Positions 52,437 through 62,666 are shown, numbered from the stretch's first letter. The stretch is DNA of 64,000 bases from Nitrosospira sp. 56-18 (GCA_001899235.1 MKVR01000018.1:1-64000); one strand, 5' to 3'. The notes: generated by a model not told the origin, from the sequence alone. Made by a program: numbers and translations.

Positions 52437-54257
52437 TCAGTGCAGTTCCCTATAGATCTTCTCCGCCAGCGCACGGCTGATGCCCTCGGCCTGCTGTAAT
52501 TCTTCCACGCTCGCGGTGAGCACGCCTTTCAGCCCGCCGAACCGGGAGAGAAGGCTCTGGCGGCGCTTGGCGCCGACACCTCCGATTTTTTCCAGGCTGG
52601 ACCGGGTGCGCGCCTTGCCCAGCTTGGCGCGATGTCCATAAATTGCAAAACGGTGCGCCTCGTCCCTGATCTGCTGTATCAGGTGCAATCCGGGGTGGTC
52701 CGTGGATAATTGTAACGGCTTTTCAATCTCCGGGAAAATCAATTGTTCCAGTCCGGGCTTGCGTTCTTCGCCTTTTGCCACGCCCAGCAGGCAGGCATCG
52801 TTCAGCCCAAGTTCGACCAATACCTCCTGCGCGGCGCTGACCTGGCCTCGGCCGCCGTCGATCAGGATGAGATCGGGAAGGCTGCCTTCGCCCTCGGCAA
52901 TCTTGTGATAGCGCCGTAAAAACACATTCCGCATGGCGGCATAATCGTCTCCCGGCGTGATCCCCGCGATGTTGTAGCGGCGGTATTCACTGTTGCGCAT
53001 GGCGAAATTGTCGTACACCACGCAGGATGCGATGGTCGCTTCGCCTTGCGTGTGGCTGACGTCGAAACATTCGATCCGCCCGATTCCAGGCATGTTCAGG
53101 GCCTGTTGCAGGGCCTGCAGGCGCTCCTCCTGGCTGGCCTGGCGGCTCAGCATCTGTTCCAGTGCGAGCCGCGCGTTTTCCATTGCCATCCCCAGCCATA
53201 CACGCCGTTCCCCGATGGGATTGCAACTAATCAGAACCTTGCGCCCCGATTGCTCGCCGAGCAGGTTTTGCAGGGCTTCCCGCTGGATCTTTTCGCCCAC
53301 GACGATGACATGCGGCACGCTGCGATTGAGATAATGCTGCGCCAGAAAAGCTTCCACCGCGGCGGATGGCTCGTAGCCTTCCGCATTCTGCGGAAAAAAA
53401 CTTTTATCGCCAAGGTGGCGCCCGCCCCTGACCATGGCGAGGTTGACGCAGAGCCGGCCCCTGCCGCCACTTTCGGCGACACAGGCTACTACGTCGGCAT
53501 CCAGCGCCCTGCCGTTATCGACAAACTGTTTTTCCCGGATTTTCCTCAGCGCCTGGATCTGGTCGCGAAACAGCGCGGCCTGCTCATACTCCTGGGATTG
53601 CGCCGCCTCCTGCATTTTTCTGGAGAGGCTTTGCAGCACTTCAGTCTGCTTGCCTTCCAGGAAAAGCCTGGCGTCCCGCGCATCGTCCCGGTAAGCGTCT
53701 TCCTCGACGAGATCGACGCAAGGCCCGCTGCAGCGCTTGATCTGGTAAAGCAGGCACGGCCTGGTACGATTGCTGAATACGCTGTCTTCGCAGGTACGGA
53801 TGCGAAACACCTTTTGCAGCAACTGCATGCTCTCCCGCACCATGCCCGCGTTGGGGAAAGGTCCGAAATAATGATTTTTTTTATCCAGCGGGCCGCGATG
53901 GAAGCCCAGGCGGGGGAAACGGTGTGCGCTCAGCATCAGGTAGGGATAGGATTTATCATCCCTGAACAGGATGTTATAGCGAGGTCCCAGGCTCTTTATG
54001 AGATTGTTTTCGAGCAGCAGCGCCTCGGCCTCGGATCGGGTGACGGTCGTTTCGACCCCGGCGATTTGCGATACCATCAACTGCGTGCGAGGCCCCAGCC
54101 CGTTTTTCTGAAAATACGAGGAAACGCGCTTCTTCAGGTCGATCGCCTTGCCGACATAGATCACTTCGCCCGTGGCATTGAGCATGCGGTAGACCCCCGG
54201 CTGGGAAGGCAGACTGGAGCAGAATTCCTTGCTGTCGAAAGCGGATGCTGCCGGCAA
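52437..54257 (-). CDS. uvrC: excinuclease ABC subunit C
   Basis: 606 residues: GIY-YIG nuclease ([20 protein letters not shown]), UvrB-interacting region, RNase H-like endonuclease domain ([34 protein letters not shown]) and a C-terminal helix-hairpin-helix pair ([20 protein letters not shown]). It makes both incisions in nucleotide excision repair. The start is a TTG at 54257, with AGGAGG ten bases ahead inside the end of the tautomerase gene. The antisense 404-codon frame is a shadow. Confidence 0.96.
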   Translation of the reverse strand: MPAASAFDSKEFCSSLPSQPGVYRMLNATGEVIYVGKAIDLKKRVSSYFQKNGLGPRTQLMVSQIAGVETTVTRSEAEALLLENNLIKSLGPRYNILFRDDKSYPYLMLSAHRFPRLGFHRGPLDKKNHYFGPFPNAGMVRESMQLLQKVFRIRTCEDSVFSNRTRPCLLYQIKRCSGPCVDLVEEDAYRDDARDARLFLEGKQTEVLQSLSRKMQEAAQSQEYEQAALFRDQIQALRKIREKQFVDNGRALDADVVACVAESGGRGRLCVNLAMVRGGRHLGDKSFFPQNAEGYEPSAAVEAFLAQHYLNRSVPHVIVVGEKIQREALQNLLGEQSGRKVLISCNPIGERRVWLGMAMENARLALEQMLSRQASQEERLQALQQALNMPGIGRIECFDVSHTQGEATIASCVVYDNFAMRNSEYRRYNIAGITPGDDYAAMRNVFLRRYHKIAEGEGSLPDLILIDGGRGQVSAAQEVLVELGLNDACLLGVAKGEERKPGLEQLIFPEIEKPLQLSTDHPGLHLIQQIRDEAHRFAIYGHRAKLGKARTRSSLEKIGGVGAKRRQSLLSRFGGLKGVLTASVEELQQAEGISRALAEKIYRELH

Positions 54258-54262
54258 TGAAG

Positions 54263-54451
54263 CTATTCCTCCTCGCCTAGCAGATTGCCGGCAATCGCCC
54301 AGTTTCCGTCCGGCAGTTCGTCGAAAGCGATATAGGTATAGGACTTAGGCTTGTGGGCGACTCTTTCGAGGGTATCGGTAATCTCCGTGGCGATCTGCTT
54401 CTTCTGGTCGCGGCTGAGCGTGCCAGCAATACGAATGTTCACATAAGGCAT
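54263..54451 (-). CDS. 4-oxalocrotonate tautomerase-family protein
   Basis: 62 residues, beginning [20 protein letters not shown], so the mature N-terminus is the catalytic Pro of the tautomerase superfamily. Length is usual. It ends five bases before uvrC and carries the uvrC ribosome site. Confidence 0.88.
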   Translation of the reverse strand: MPYVNIRIAGTLSRDQKKQIATEITDTLERVAHKPKSYTYIAFDELPDGNWAIAGNLLGEEE

Positions 54452-54540
54452 GGTTGATCCTCCCTTTTTCTTTATGTTTCTATCGTTTCCATCTCGATCT
54501 TCAATCCCTGCCCCGCCTTTGCCTTCTTACTCCGCCTACC

Positions 54541-55236
54541 CTACCTCGCGGCCAGATCCGCGCAAATCTTCACGAACACCTGCTCGAACATTTCCGCCGT
54601 CAGGCGGCGGGTCTGGGTATTGTAGCGGCTGCAATGGTAGCTGTCATATAACCGCATTTCGCGCCCGGAATCGGGCGAGCCCGGCCTGCCGGCAACCGGA
54701 CTCGGAGCCTCGCCAGCCATCTTGTACACCGCGCCGTGCTCGAAGAGATAATCCTTCAATTTGAGGTCGAGTGCGCGCAGTACCGCCTGATGGGCTATCG
54801 CCCCGAGAGCCAGGATCGCGGCGCCATCCTCTTTCCGGAACCCGGCGATCTCGGCGGCGAGAAAGGAATTGCAACTGCGTATTTCCGAAGGCTCCGGCTT
54901 GTTTTGCGGAGGCAGGCACTTCACGGCGTTGGTGATGCGGCAATCCATGAGTCGCAGATTGTCGTCAGGGGAATCGGAACCCGCATGGCTCGCAAATCCA
55001 AATTTGTGCAGGGTCCGGTATAGCAATATGCCGGCAAAATCTCCGGTGAAGGGCCTGCCGGTCCGGTTCGCTCCATGCATGCCCGGCGCCAGCCCGACGA
55101 TGAGAAGCCGAGCAGCGGCATCGCCAAAGGGGGCGACCGGGCGGGCATGATAAGACGGGTAGCGCGCCTTTACTTCGTCCAGGTGGCCCGCAAGGCGCGG
55201 GCATTGGCGGCAGTCCGCCGAGAATGAGGATTGCAT
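54541..55236 (-). CDS. uracil-DNA glycosylase, family 5 (UdgB) type
   Basis: 231 residues. CRQCPRL and later Cys residues fit a 4Fe-4S cluster; LLIVGLAPGMHGANRTGRPF is the family 5 version of motif A (no Asp water activator in the usual place), and SYHCSRYNTQTRRL is motif B. These enzymes remove uracil and other deaminated bases from DNA. It diverges from efp with 64 bases between. Confidence 0.88.
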   Translation of the reverse strand: MQSSFSADCRQCPRLAGHLDEVKARYPSYHARPVAPFGDAAARLLIVGLAPGMHGANRTGRPFTGDFAGILLYRTLHKFGFASHAGSDSPDDNLRLMDCRITNAVKCLPPQNKPEPSEIRSCNSFLAAEIAGFRKEDGAAILALGAIAHQAVLRALDLKLKDYLFEHGAVYKMAGEAPSPVAGRPGSPDSGREMRLYDSYHCSRYNTQTRRLTAEMFEQVFVKICADLAAR

Positions 55237-55300
55237 GAGATGGCAGCCGGCCTTTTAGTGTAGAATGCGCGCTTTTTGACCCACTGGAACTGGAAAAACA

Positions 55301-55867
55301 ATGGCTAAAGTGCTTGCAACAGAAATCCGCGTCGGCAACTTGATCGAGTGGGACAAGCGCATCTGGCGCGTGCTCAAATGTTACCACGTTCACGTGGGCG
55401 GCCGGGGTGGCGCCTTTATGCAGGTGGAAATGAAGGACATCGAGGCGGGCACCAAGACCAACCAGCGCATACGCACCGAAGACAAGGTGGAGCGCGCGTT
55501 CGTCGAACCACGGGACATGACCTTCCTATACCAGGATGGCAGCAACTTCGTTTTCATGGATAAGGAAAACTACGAGCAGCTCAACCTGTCACAGGAATTT
55601 CTCGAAGGGCAATACGAATACCTGCTGCCCAACACCGATATCCAGGTCAACTTCCATAACGACCGTGCGATCGGGGTGCAGCTTCCCGCGAGTGTGGTAT
55701 TGACCATTACCGATACCGAGCCCAATCTCAAGGGCGCCACCGCCACCAGTTCCTACAAGCCGGCCAAGCTGGAGACCGGGCTGGTCGTCATGGTTCCACC
55801 CTTCGTGCTGCAAGGCGAGAAGATCAAGATCAATACCGATAGCGGCGAATACATCGAACGCATGTAG
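55301..55867 (+). CDS. efp: elongation factor P
   Basis: 188 residues in three beta-barrels. It rescues ribosomes stalled on polyproline. The acceptor loop reads HVGGRGGAF, so Arg (residue 35) stands where E. coli-type EF-P has Lys34. The rest (NQR-type EDKVERAFVEPRDMTFLY, SSYKPAKLETGLVVMVPPF) is like the long alpha-type EF-P, not the Neisseria/Pseudomonas rhamnosylated type. Start ATG follows CTGGAAAAACA. Confidence 0.95.
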   Translation: MAKVLATEIRVGNLIEWDKRIWRVLKCYHVHVGGRGGAFMQVEMKDIEAGTKTNQRIRTEDKVERAFVEPRDMTFLYQDGSNFVFMDKENYEQLNLSQEFLEGQYEYLLPNTDIQVNFHNDRAIGVQLPASVVLTITDTEPNLKGATATSSYKPAKLETGLVVMVPPFVLQGEKIKINTDSGEYIERM

Positions 55868-55912
55868 GAAGGCGGATAACGCGCTATCCCGATGCTCCGG
55901 TCCCGGCCGGCT

Positions 55913-57235
55913 TTAAAAATTTAACTGCGTGCGGAAGGAGATCACGGAAGGCGTGTCGGTACGGTTTGGCGTACCCGGCCCGGCATTTCCGATAGCGTTT
56001 TCGGTAAGATAATAATTGAGCATGAGCCGCACGCCTTTCCGCACGTACCAGTTGAGGCCCAGTGTCAATACCTGGGTTCGGCATTTGGACGTGCCGGTGC
56101 CGCAAGGATCCGCGGCCAGGCTTTGATCCTTGTTTTCGATTGCGTCATAACGCGCGGCAATCTCGACTGCTCCCCACTTTCCAAGTGGCTTAGGCTTGCG
56201 GAAAACACCAAGCTCTTTCTGATAAATTGTCCGCTCGCCGGTTACAAACCAACTGGCCTGCACGTAATAGGCCTGCACGTGGGAATCCTTCTGCGCACCC
56301 GCCAGCAGGTGAGTATTGTCGAGCTTCACTGCCGCATATTCCCCCTGTAATGTGACCGGACCCAGCGCATAAGCTGCTTCCAGTGAAAGTGTAGACTGGC
56401 TTCTGTTACCGGATGGCCCCATTGCTGCGCCAGCGACACCATAGGATTGAGTAAAACCCTGGCGGCCACCATAAACGTCGACCACCTTGGCAACAAGTGA
56501 TCCGGCGGTTGGCGTATCTCTGCTGTAAGACAAGCCGAAATGGAGCGTATCGCCTTCCCTCGCGCGAGGCACCCAGTATAACCGGCCGCCATAGCTCGAA
56601 CCCGCTATGGGCATGCCGATACGTGTGAGACTCATGATATCGACGGCATAACCAAGCTGATCCGCGAAAACACCTTGATAACCCACCCCCATGAGCCATT
56701 GACGCCCCGAATAAATGCCGGCGGCTGAGTTCGAAGGGCGCTCCATCATGGTAATCTCATTTGAAGAGGTCAGTTCCTCCATGCTGCGATGAGCCTTGAA
56801 CTGGCCGACTGTCAATCGTCCCGGGCCGAGCCCGATCGAAGCCCAGACCCGGAGAAGACCGCTGGGAGTAAGTCCGTTAGCAAAATTATTCTGTACTATG
56901 TAATTCAGGTCATAATATTTGCCCGAGATATCAAGCCAACCCCGGCGAAAATCGAAGCTGTTTTGCGGTCCATCACCTATCTGGCTGCCAAAAGCCGGAT
57001 ATGAGGGATTGGGTTTATCGTCGTTGAACGAATTCAGGTCAAGATGGGCGCGGCCACCGAGAACCATTTCAAAGTTCCCGTCGTCGCTCCTGATTCTGGG
57101 GCTGATGCCTTTGGTATAGATATTGAATGCGTAAAGCGGACTACTACTGGCGCCCACGAACAAGATTAGGAAACCGTATCCGAGATATTGATGTATCAAT
57201 CTGAGTAGTGAATTGAACTCGTTCTCTGATCTCAT
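55913..57235 (-). CDS. phosphate-selective porin O/P-like outer membrane protein
   Basis: 440 residues. A long signal segment ends near FVGASSSPLYA. The mature protein is a beta-barrel of alternating hydrophobic strands ending in RTQLNF with terminal Phe. GRAHLDLNSF, NSFDFRRGWLDISGKYYDLN and GVGYQGVFADQLGYAVD match OprO/OprP-type porins. Anion or phosphate uptake is likely. Confidence 0.85.
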   Translation of the reverse strand: MRSENEFNSLLRLIHQYLGYGFLILFVGASSSPLYAFNIYTKGISPRIRSDDGNFEMVLGGRAHLDLNSFNDDKPNPSYPAFGSQIGDGPQNSFDFRRGWLDISGKYYDLNYIVQNNFANGLTPSGLLRVWASIGLGPGRLTVGQFKAHRSMEELTSSNEITMMERPSNSAAGIYSGRQWLMGVGYQGVFADQLGYAVDIMSLTRIGMPIAGSSYGGRLYWVPRAREGDTLHFGLSYSRDTPTAGSLVAKVVDVYGGRQGFTQSYGVAGAAMGPSGNRSQSTLSLEAAYALGPVTLQGEYAAVKLDNTHLLAGAQKDSHVQAYYVQASWFVTGERTIYQKELGVFRKPKPLGKWGAVEIAARYDAIENKDQSLAADPCGTGTSKCRTQVLTLGLNWYVRKGVRLMLNYYLTENAIGNAGPGTPNRTDTPSVISFRTQLNF

Positions 57236-57403
57236 TGTATTTTGTCGAATTCCCCGCCGCCCGGAATGAAGCGCCGCGCCATCGAGGCGGACCGAAAAAC
57301 GATCCCCACCTCATCCGTGTGCTAGCGCACTGAACAACCGGGAAGAGCGAAGTATTATCGTTGCCACAGCGGATGTCGCTGGGCCGATAAAAAGGGGGTA
57401 ATC

Positions 57404-57745
57404 GTGAAATTTTCTCCAATAGTATCAGTAAAATCATTAATGTTAGCCAGCGTGCTGACTTTCGGCGCCGCGGGAATGGCGCATGCGCAGGGTTACGGCC
57501 AGGGAGACTCCATGCAGCAGCCCAGCGGTTCCACGTCATCGGGCACTTCAGGAGGGGGGTCCGATTATGGTTATGGCACAAGGAGCTCGGCTGGCTCGGG
57601 CCAGTCCAGCCGGTATGACGGCAGCCGGACGAGTGGAAGCGGATACGGAGATTCGTCCAAGAGCTCGGGCACCTATCAGGATATGCAGTTGTACGGCGAC
57701 GACGGCAGCGGCGGAACCGGTCCAAAACTCAAGGGCCGGTACTAA
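57404..57745 (+). CDS. small secreted Gly/Ser-rich protein
   Basis: 113 residues with signal peptide MKFSPIVSVKSLMLASVLTF..AHA. The mature part is Gly/Ser/Tyr-rich and disordered. GTG start at 57404 after AAGGGGG. No family recognised. The next gene has a similar opening (MKFS) and may be a paralogue. Confidence 0.65.
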   Translation: MKFSPIVSVKSLMLASVLTFGAAGMAHAQGYGQGDSMQQPSGSTSSGTSGGGSDYGYGTRSSAGSGQSSRYDGSRTSGSGYGDSSKSSGTYQDMQLYGDDGSGGTGPKLKGRY

Positions 57746-58061
57746 ACCTTGTGTCCGGGGGTTCCAGGGGTGCGCCTGGGACTCCCTTACCTCCTTTCTC
57801 CTCCTTCGCCTTTTTTCCACACCTTCCTTTCCATTTCCTGATCAGGCCAGGTCTTCCTCTGGTTCCTTTCAAACGCCGAGCTCGGATTACAGCATCTCCT
57901 CTTCCGCCGCTCCATATAAACCGGGTGTCCCTGCGCCCGGCTCCCGTTTTTAAATGTCATATCGCCAAACACCGGATTGGTGTGATACCGCACTGAAGAG
58001 GCAGCTGCGGCTGCGTATTCTTTTGATACAGCAATATTGCTGGATCAAAAAAGGAACAGTC

Positions 58062-58436
58062 ATGAAATTCTCATCTACTTCAACCGTACGCTCATCGGCC
58101 TCTGCGCTGGTCCTTGCCGGTACCGTTCTCCTGGGGATTTCCGGCATTGCGAATGCTCAATACGGCGGCACCTCCGGGCAGACCAAGGAAAATCCCGCCG
58201 GCTACAGCGGCAGCGACAAGGGCAAGGAAACCGGTTCCAAAAAAGGAGGCCAGAAAGAAAAATATTATGGCATGCAAAAAGACAAGGAGGAGATGGATAC
58301 CGGATATGTAGATCAGAAGAAGCGGGTTGACCGGAGCAAGGATGCTGTGTCGCCACCGGATTTTCCCCGGGATAAAGAGGGAAAACCCATAAAGGATCTG
58401 AAGGACGAGCAAGGCGGTTCCATCGGCCCAAACTGA
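58062..58436 (+). CDS. small secreted Lys/Asp/Gly-rich protein
   Basis: 124 residues. Signal peptide (MKFSSTSTVRSSASALVLAG..ANA), then a charged disordered chain (SGSDKGKETGSKKGGQKEKY). AGGA precedes ATG 58062; the open frame from 57954 lacks a signal. Unknown function. About 315 bases after the previous gene. Confidence 0.65.
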   Translation: MKFSSTSTVRSSASALVLAGTVLLGISGIANAQYGGTSGQTKENPAGYSGSDKGKETGSKKGGQKEKYYGMQKDKEEMDTGYVDQKKRVDRSKDAVSPPDFPRDKEGKPIKDLKDEQGGSIGPN

Positions 58437-58578
58437 TCCCGCAGTACCGCAGCCAGAGGAATTTGCTGCAGAGATTCGGAAAGCAATCTGAAAGCAACCT
58501 TCCGGATCTCCATCGCGTTCAGGTCGGCCCGGCGTAATTTGGGGTGGATCCTGTTTTGAATGACAGCGGCCTCAAAAA

Positions 58579-59304
58579 ATGAGATTGTTGTTTTATCGTG
58601 CTATTGATGGCCTACTTTCCGTGCTGCCCTTGATTCACACTTTCCCGGCGAGATGCCTGAGCCGGATTTTGCTGCTTGGCGGGTTATTTTTCGCCAGCAT
58701 ACCTGTTCCAGCCCAGGACCAGGGCTACGCCCAGGCAACAGGGCAGGCCGTGAATATCGCCATTGGCAGCCACAGCGGCACGCCGGACAAAAGCTTGCTG
58801 CGTTCGGTGCGGAAGCTGATAGGTGACGCTATCAGCAGCAATGCCATCGATACGTTCTATACCTATATTCCCAGGGCGGGGAGTCCTGCCTCGATGGAAT
58901 TCGGCTTGTCAGCCTGCGCGGAAGCCGGATTCATGGCGGCCGAAGGGAAGTTTGACGACCTGGTCATGCAGCTTCGGTTCCTTCAGGCAAGGCCGGGCAC
59001 TTCCATCCGGGTGGAATTGTCCGACCGGTGTACGCCGCCCGAACCGGTCGAACCGGTGGAGTGCGGCGGAATACTGGGTATCCTATGCCCAGGCGGGCAG
59101 TATTGCGAAAAGAACACAGGCCAGTGCAAGGCACCCGATGCGAAGGGAGTTTGCAAGCCTATACCGGCTGCCTGCGAAAAGAAACTCGCACCCGTTTGCG
59201 GTTGTAACGGCCAAACCTATGACAATCCATGCGAGGCAAGGCGCGCAGGCATCTCGCTCGACCACTATGGCAAATGCAAACCTCCGGAAGAGCTGGCAAG
59301 ATGA
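58579..59304 (+). CDS. secreted protein with C-terminal Kazal-type domain
   Basis: 241 residues. Signal anchor (RILLLGGLFFASIPVPAQ), a middle domain without known family (SLLRSVRKLIGDAISSNAID), and two Cys-rich parts: CGGILGILCPGGQYCEKNTG, then VCKPIPAACEKKLAPVCGCN..YDNPCEA, a Kazal-type serine-protease-inhibitor fold. Periplasmic or exported. Such domains are sparse in bacteria. No strong ribosome site is seen ahead of the ATG. Confidence 0.75.
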   Translation: MRLLFYRAIDGLLSVLPLIHTFPARCLSRILLLGGLFFASIPVPAQDQGYAQATGQAVNIAIGSHSGTPDKSLLRSVRKLIGDAISSNAIDTFYTYIPRAGSPASMEFGLSACAEAGFMAAEGKFDDLVMQLRFLQARPGTSIRVELSDRCTPPEPVEPVECGGILGILCPGGQYCEKNTGQCKAPDAKGVCKPIPAACEKKLAPVCGCNGQTYDNPCEARRAGISLDHYGKCKPPEELAR

Positions 59305-59321
59305 TCATGCCGTTGCCCGTT

Positions 59322-59765
59322 TTATCTTTCGGGTACGCGGTTTATGAGCAGCCAGTAAAAACCTGCATTTGAAGCCACTTCCAGAAATTGCTCGAATTCG
59401 ACCGGCTTGACGAGATAACTGTTCACCCCCAGCTTGTAGCTTTCAACGATATCATGGTCCTCATTAGATGAAGTCATCACCACCACGGGGACGGATTTCA
59501 GGTTCTCATCTTCCTTGACGCGGCGCAGCACCTCGATGCCGTCCACTTTCGGCATCTTGAGATCGAGCAGGATCAGCTTGGGTTGAGCCTGGGGCCGATC
59601 TGCATGCAGGCCCGTGCAAAATAGAAATTCAAGCGCCTCTGCCCCATCTTTCAACCAGATCAGGTGGTTGGCCAGGTTGTTTTTCTTCAGCGCCCGGATC
59701 GTCAGTTCGGCATCGCTGGGGTTGTCTTCCACCAGGACAATTTCCACTAATTCATTTTGATTCAT
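59322..59765 (-). CDS. single-domain response regulator (Rcp1/CheY-like)
   Basis: 147 residues, receiver domain only. [20 protein letters not shown], phospho-acceptor Asp in [26 protein letters not shown] and [12 protein letters not shown] are visible. No output domain. It follows the kinase gene by 40 bases, so it is probably its target. Confidence 0.93.
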   Translation of the reverse strand: MNQNELVEIVLVEDNPSDAELTIRALKKNNLANHLIWLKDGAEALEFLFCTGLHADRPQAQPKLILLDLKMPKVDGIEVLRRVKEDENLKSVPVVVMTSSNEDHDIVESYKLGVNSYLVKPVEFEQFLEVASNAGFYWLLINRVPER

Positions 59766-59805
59766 CGTTTAACCCTGTTGATTATTGGTTTATTCGCACG
59801 CTCGC

Positions 59806-61209
59806 TCACTCTCGCCCGTCGCCGCGCGGGAGCTCAAAAAAGAAAGTTGCTCCCTGATCCACCACGCCTTCAGCCCACACCCGCCCATTGTGCCGTATGA
59901 CGATGCGCTGGACGATGGCAAGACCCACGCCGGTTCCTGGAAACTCGTCATCGCGGTGCAGCCGGTGAAAAATGCCGAACAGTTTGTCATAGTAACGCAT
60001 GTCGAAGCCGACGCCGTTGTCCTTGACATAGTAAACATGGTTAGCGCTGCCCTGCTGCTCCGTATTGCCAATAGTGCCTACTTCGATGCAGGCGGAGGCG
60101 GCATGCCCCGTAAACTTTATCGCGTTGGCAAGGAGGTTGATCCATACCTGCCGTATAAGGACCGGATCTCCCAGTGCTGGCGGCAACGGGTGGATGATGA
60201 TCTGCATGGATCGATCCTTCGATTCGTTTTGCAGATCTTCCTTGACGGCCTCGGCCAGGGCAGTCATATCGATCCTTGCCGCGGCGACAGGTTTGCGGCC
60301 CAATCGGGAAAATGCCAGCAGATCGTCGATAAGCGAGCCCATCCTGTTGCTGTTATCCCTTATCACCTTGAGCAGGCGGCGGCCTTCATCATCCAGCTTA
60401 TCCGCATAATCTTCATTGAGGATGCGCGAAAACCCGTTTATTGCCCGCAGGGGCGCACGCAAATCATGCGATACGGTATAGCTGAAACTCTCCAGTTCCT
60501 TGTTTGCGGCCTGCTCCGCCTCGGCAACCAGCCGGAAATGACGCTCGCTCTCAGCAAGAGCCTCCTGGGCGGCTCTGCGCTGTCTCACCTCCTTATTTAA
60601 AAAATAGAAGACCAGGGTTAGCATGACAAAACTGGCAAAGCTGCCAGCAATGAGAGTCCTGGCAAGCCGATCCGTGCTGTTCTTGAATTTCTGCGAGCGC
60701 TCGGCAAGCAGTTTTTTCTCGGCATCCTGAACTACTTCTGTAATGTACTTGAATTTTTCCCAATTCAGGCCGGGAGCAAAAGGCACGGCCGGATCGACAT
60801 ATTGCCCGCTCTTTTTTTGCGCCATGTAGCCCCTTATCAAGGAGATATCCTGCTTCAACAGAAGCGATACGGCCTTGATCCTTTCGTTTTGCTGCATGTT
60901 GTCCTTGGTCAATGATTCCAGGGAGGCAATTTTGGACGGTATCGCCTTTATTGATTCCTCATAAATACGCAAATCGATTTCATTTCCCGCCGTCAGATAA
61001 TTTCGCCACGCCGTACGCGTGCTCAAATACAACGTGGTCAGTTCTTCAATCTCAAGATTGACCTGCTGTGCATGTTCCACCCAGAGCCAGTTATCGTACG
61101 CCCGCGTATGTGCCTTGTAGGAAATGAAAGTAAGAAAGGACAGGAAGCTGAGCGCGATCCAGAAAATGGCCGAAACGCCATGTTTTTTCAGTCTGCTGAT
61201 AATCGTCAT
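59806..61209 (-). CDS. membrane sensor histidine kinase with CHASE3-type sensor
   Basis: 467 residues: helix (AIFWIALSFLSFLTFISYKA), periplasmic CHASE3-like domain (TTLYLSTRTAWRNYLTAGNE), second helix (LIAGSFASFVMLTLVFYFLN), a coiled coil, HisKA (SYTVSHDLRAPLRAINGFSR) and HATPase (INLLANAIKFT, DNGVGFD, GTGVGLAIV). It resembles phytochrome-type and Rcp1-linked kinases. Signal unknown. Its promoter lies near the family B repeat at 61242. Confidence 0.93.
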   Translation of the reverse strand: MTIISRLKKHGVSAIFWIALSFLSFLTFISYKAHTRAYDNWLWVEHAQQVNLEIEELTTLYLSTRTAWRNYLTAGNEIDLRIYEESIKAIPSKIASLESLTKDNMQQNERIKAVSLLLKQDISLIRGYMAQKKSGQYVDPAVPFAPGLNWEKFKYITEVVQDAEKKLLAERSQKFKNSTDRLARTLIAGSFASFVMLTLVFYFLNKEVRQRRAAQEALAESERHFRLVAEAEQAANKELESFSYTVSHDLRAPLRAINGFSRILNEDYADKLDDEGRRLLKVIRDNSNRMGSLIDDLLAFSRLGRKPVAAARIDMTALAEAVKEDLQNESKDRSMQIIIHPLPPALGDPVLIRQVWINLLANAIKFTGHAASACIEVGTIGNTEQQGSANHVYYVKDNGVGFDMRYYDKLFGIFHRLHRDDEFPGTGVGLAIVQRIVIRHNGRVWAEGVVDQGATFFFELPRGDGRE

Positions 61210-61241
61210 GAGGTAGCAAGGCAGGGCCGGAGGGATGTCAT

Positions 61242-61476
61242 CCTAAATCCGGCAGTTGGACGGGGTGGAGCGTGTGATTTTTGGCGTGCAGGGCAAGGTG
61301 CTGCGACGCGGAATGGCTATTCCATTCCAGGGAGTTGCAACGCAGCCATGTGCCGCAAAAATCGCGCAATCCGTCCTGTAGCGAACTCACCATGGCGATG
61401 AACATCAAGTACCGCGAATAGTCTTTATGGATCATGGCTCTAAACTGGAAATGAGCGGTCAGCTGCCGGATTCAGG
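61242..61476. repeat. repeat family B, complete copy
   Basis: 235 bases with inverted ends CCTAAATCCGGCAGTTG and, inward from the right, CCTGAATCCGGCAGCTG. It contains GGAATGG/CCATTCC (61310-61328), a 7-bp hairpin. A 65-codon minus-strand frame spans it (MIHKDYSRYLMFI..); a diverged start of it occurs in the 10848 copy. It occupies most of the 416-base gap between the kinase and the DMT gene. Confidence 0.7.
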
Positions 61477-61625
61477 ATCATGAGTATAAGGGCAAATCAA
61501 AAAGTGATTAAACATGATGGACAATTCCGCGGAAAGCTGTCGAAAGTTACAGGTGGGCATTCCCGGATAAATCCAACTGGAACCTTTCCCGGGCAATGCG
61601 ATGGCGGCTCCGCCCCGGTCGCCGT

Positions 61626-62528
61626 TTACCCGGTGAAATCATTTTCGACCTCGTGGATGACACGCGGTTCGCGCAGACGCGCGGCGGTAATTCCTGCCAG
61701 CACAATCAGACTCATGCCAACTAGTGCCAGTGCCGTAACGGGGTCATCGAGCAGCAGCACGCCATACAGGAATGCCCAGACGATGCCGAGATACTGCAAG
61801 CTGGCGTTGACAAGCATGTTGCCGGTGCGATAAGCCCGGGTCAACAGGAACTGCGCCAGGGTCGCGAGTATGCCGACAGCAAGCAGCACTCCCACTCCAT
61901 GCAGTGTATGGGCATGCCATCCGCCTGACAGTGTAGCTGCCAGTCCCCCGCCTGCGATACTGCCCATGGAAAAATAAAATACCACGCGGCCATCGGGCTC
62001 CCCTGCCCGGCCAAGTGCGGAGACCTGCAAATAAGCCATGGCGGCGAACAACCCCGATATCAACCCCATCAGGCCTCCCCATAGCTGATCCCCGGCCATG
62101 ACCGGCTGGAGCACGCATACCACCCCGGCAAAGCCGGCCAGCACGGTTACCAGCAGCCAGCCGTTGACGCGGCTCGTGCCCAGCAGGAAAGCGCCGCCGA
62201 GAAGCAGCAGCGCCATCCAGATCGGCGACATGTAGTTCAGCGTCATCGCCGTGGCGAGCGGCAATTCCGCTATGGCGTAAAACCAGAGGCCGAGCGAACT
62301 GACCCCGGTCAAACTGCGCCAGAAATGCAATACCGGCACATTCGTATGAAGGGTTCCGCCTTGCTTGTGCGCCAGGAATGCCATCATCAGCGCGCCCACG
62401 ACACCCCGGTAAAACACCATTTCACCAGTGCTGTATTGGATGGAGGCCAGCTTGACGCAAAGAGTCATGGTCGCGAAAAGCAGAGTCGCGCCAACCATCG
62501 ATGTGGTGGCGCTCATATTTTGTTTCAT
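61626..62528 (-). CDS. DMT-superfamily (EamA) transporter
   Basis: 300 residues with ten predicted helices in two EamA repeats (ATTSMVGATLLFATMTLCVK; PLATAMTLNYMSPIWMALLL; MLVNASLQYLGIVWAFLYGV). It exports or imports small metabolites; substrate not readable. It diverges from the GntR regulator and may be under its control. Confidence 0.88.
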   Translation of the reverse strand: MKQNMSATTSMVGATLLFATMTLCVKLASIQYSTGEMVFYRGVVGALMMAFLAHKQGGTLHTNVPVLHFWRSLTGVSSLGLWFYAIAELPLATAMTLNYMSPIWMALLLLGGAFLLGTSRVNGWLLVTVLAGFAGVVCVLQPVMAGDQLWGGLMGLISGLFAAMAYLQVSALGRAGEPDGRVVFYFSMGSIAGGGLAATLSGGWHAHTLHGVGVLLAVGILATLAQFLLTRAYRTGNMLVNASLQYLGIVWAFLYGVLLLDDPVTALALVGMSLIVLAGITAARLREPRVIHEVENDFTG

Positions 62529-62666
62529 GCCGTTTTATGCTCTTTCATGTTCCTCCGTGCCTGCCCTGCCGGTCAGATCCATATGTTCATCCCGGATTGG
62601 AATCCTATCCACTTTTTCCGATAAACAAATCACTTTATATTCTTTTTCAAATAGTTTCCTCCCACG

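Noticed and set aside
53046-54260. 404-codon plus-strand frame
   Set aside because: Antisense to the whole of uvrC; arises from GC-rich codon bias and has no family features.
61238-61435. 65-codon frame inside the family B repeat as a gene
   Set aside because: Its counterpart in the 10848 copy has a stop after about 13 codons, and the 3417 copy does not keep it; structure seems conserved rather than protein.
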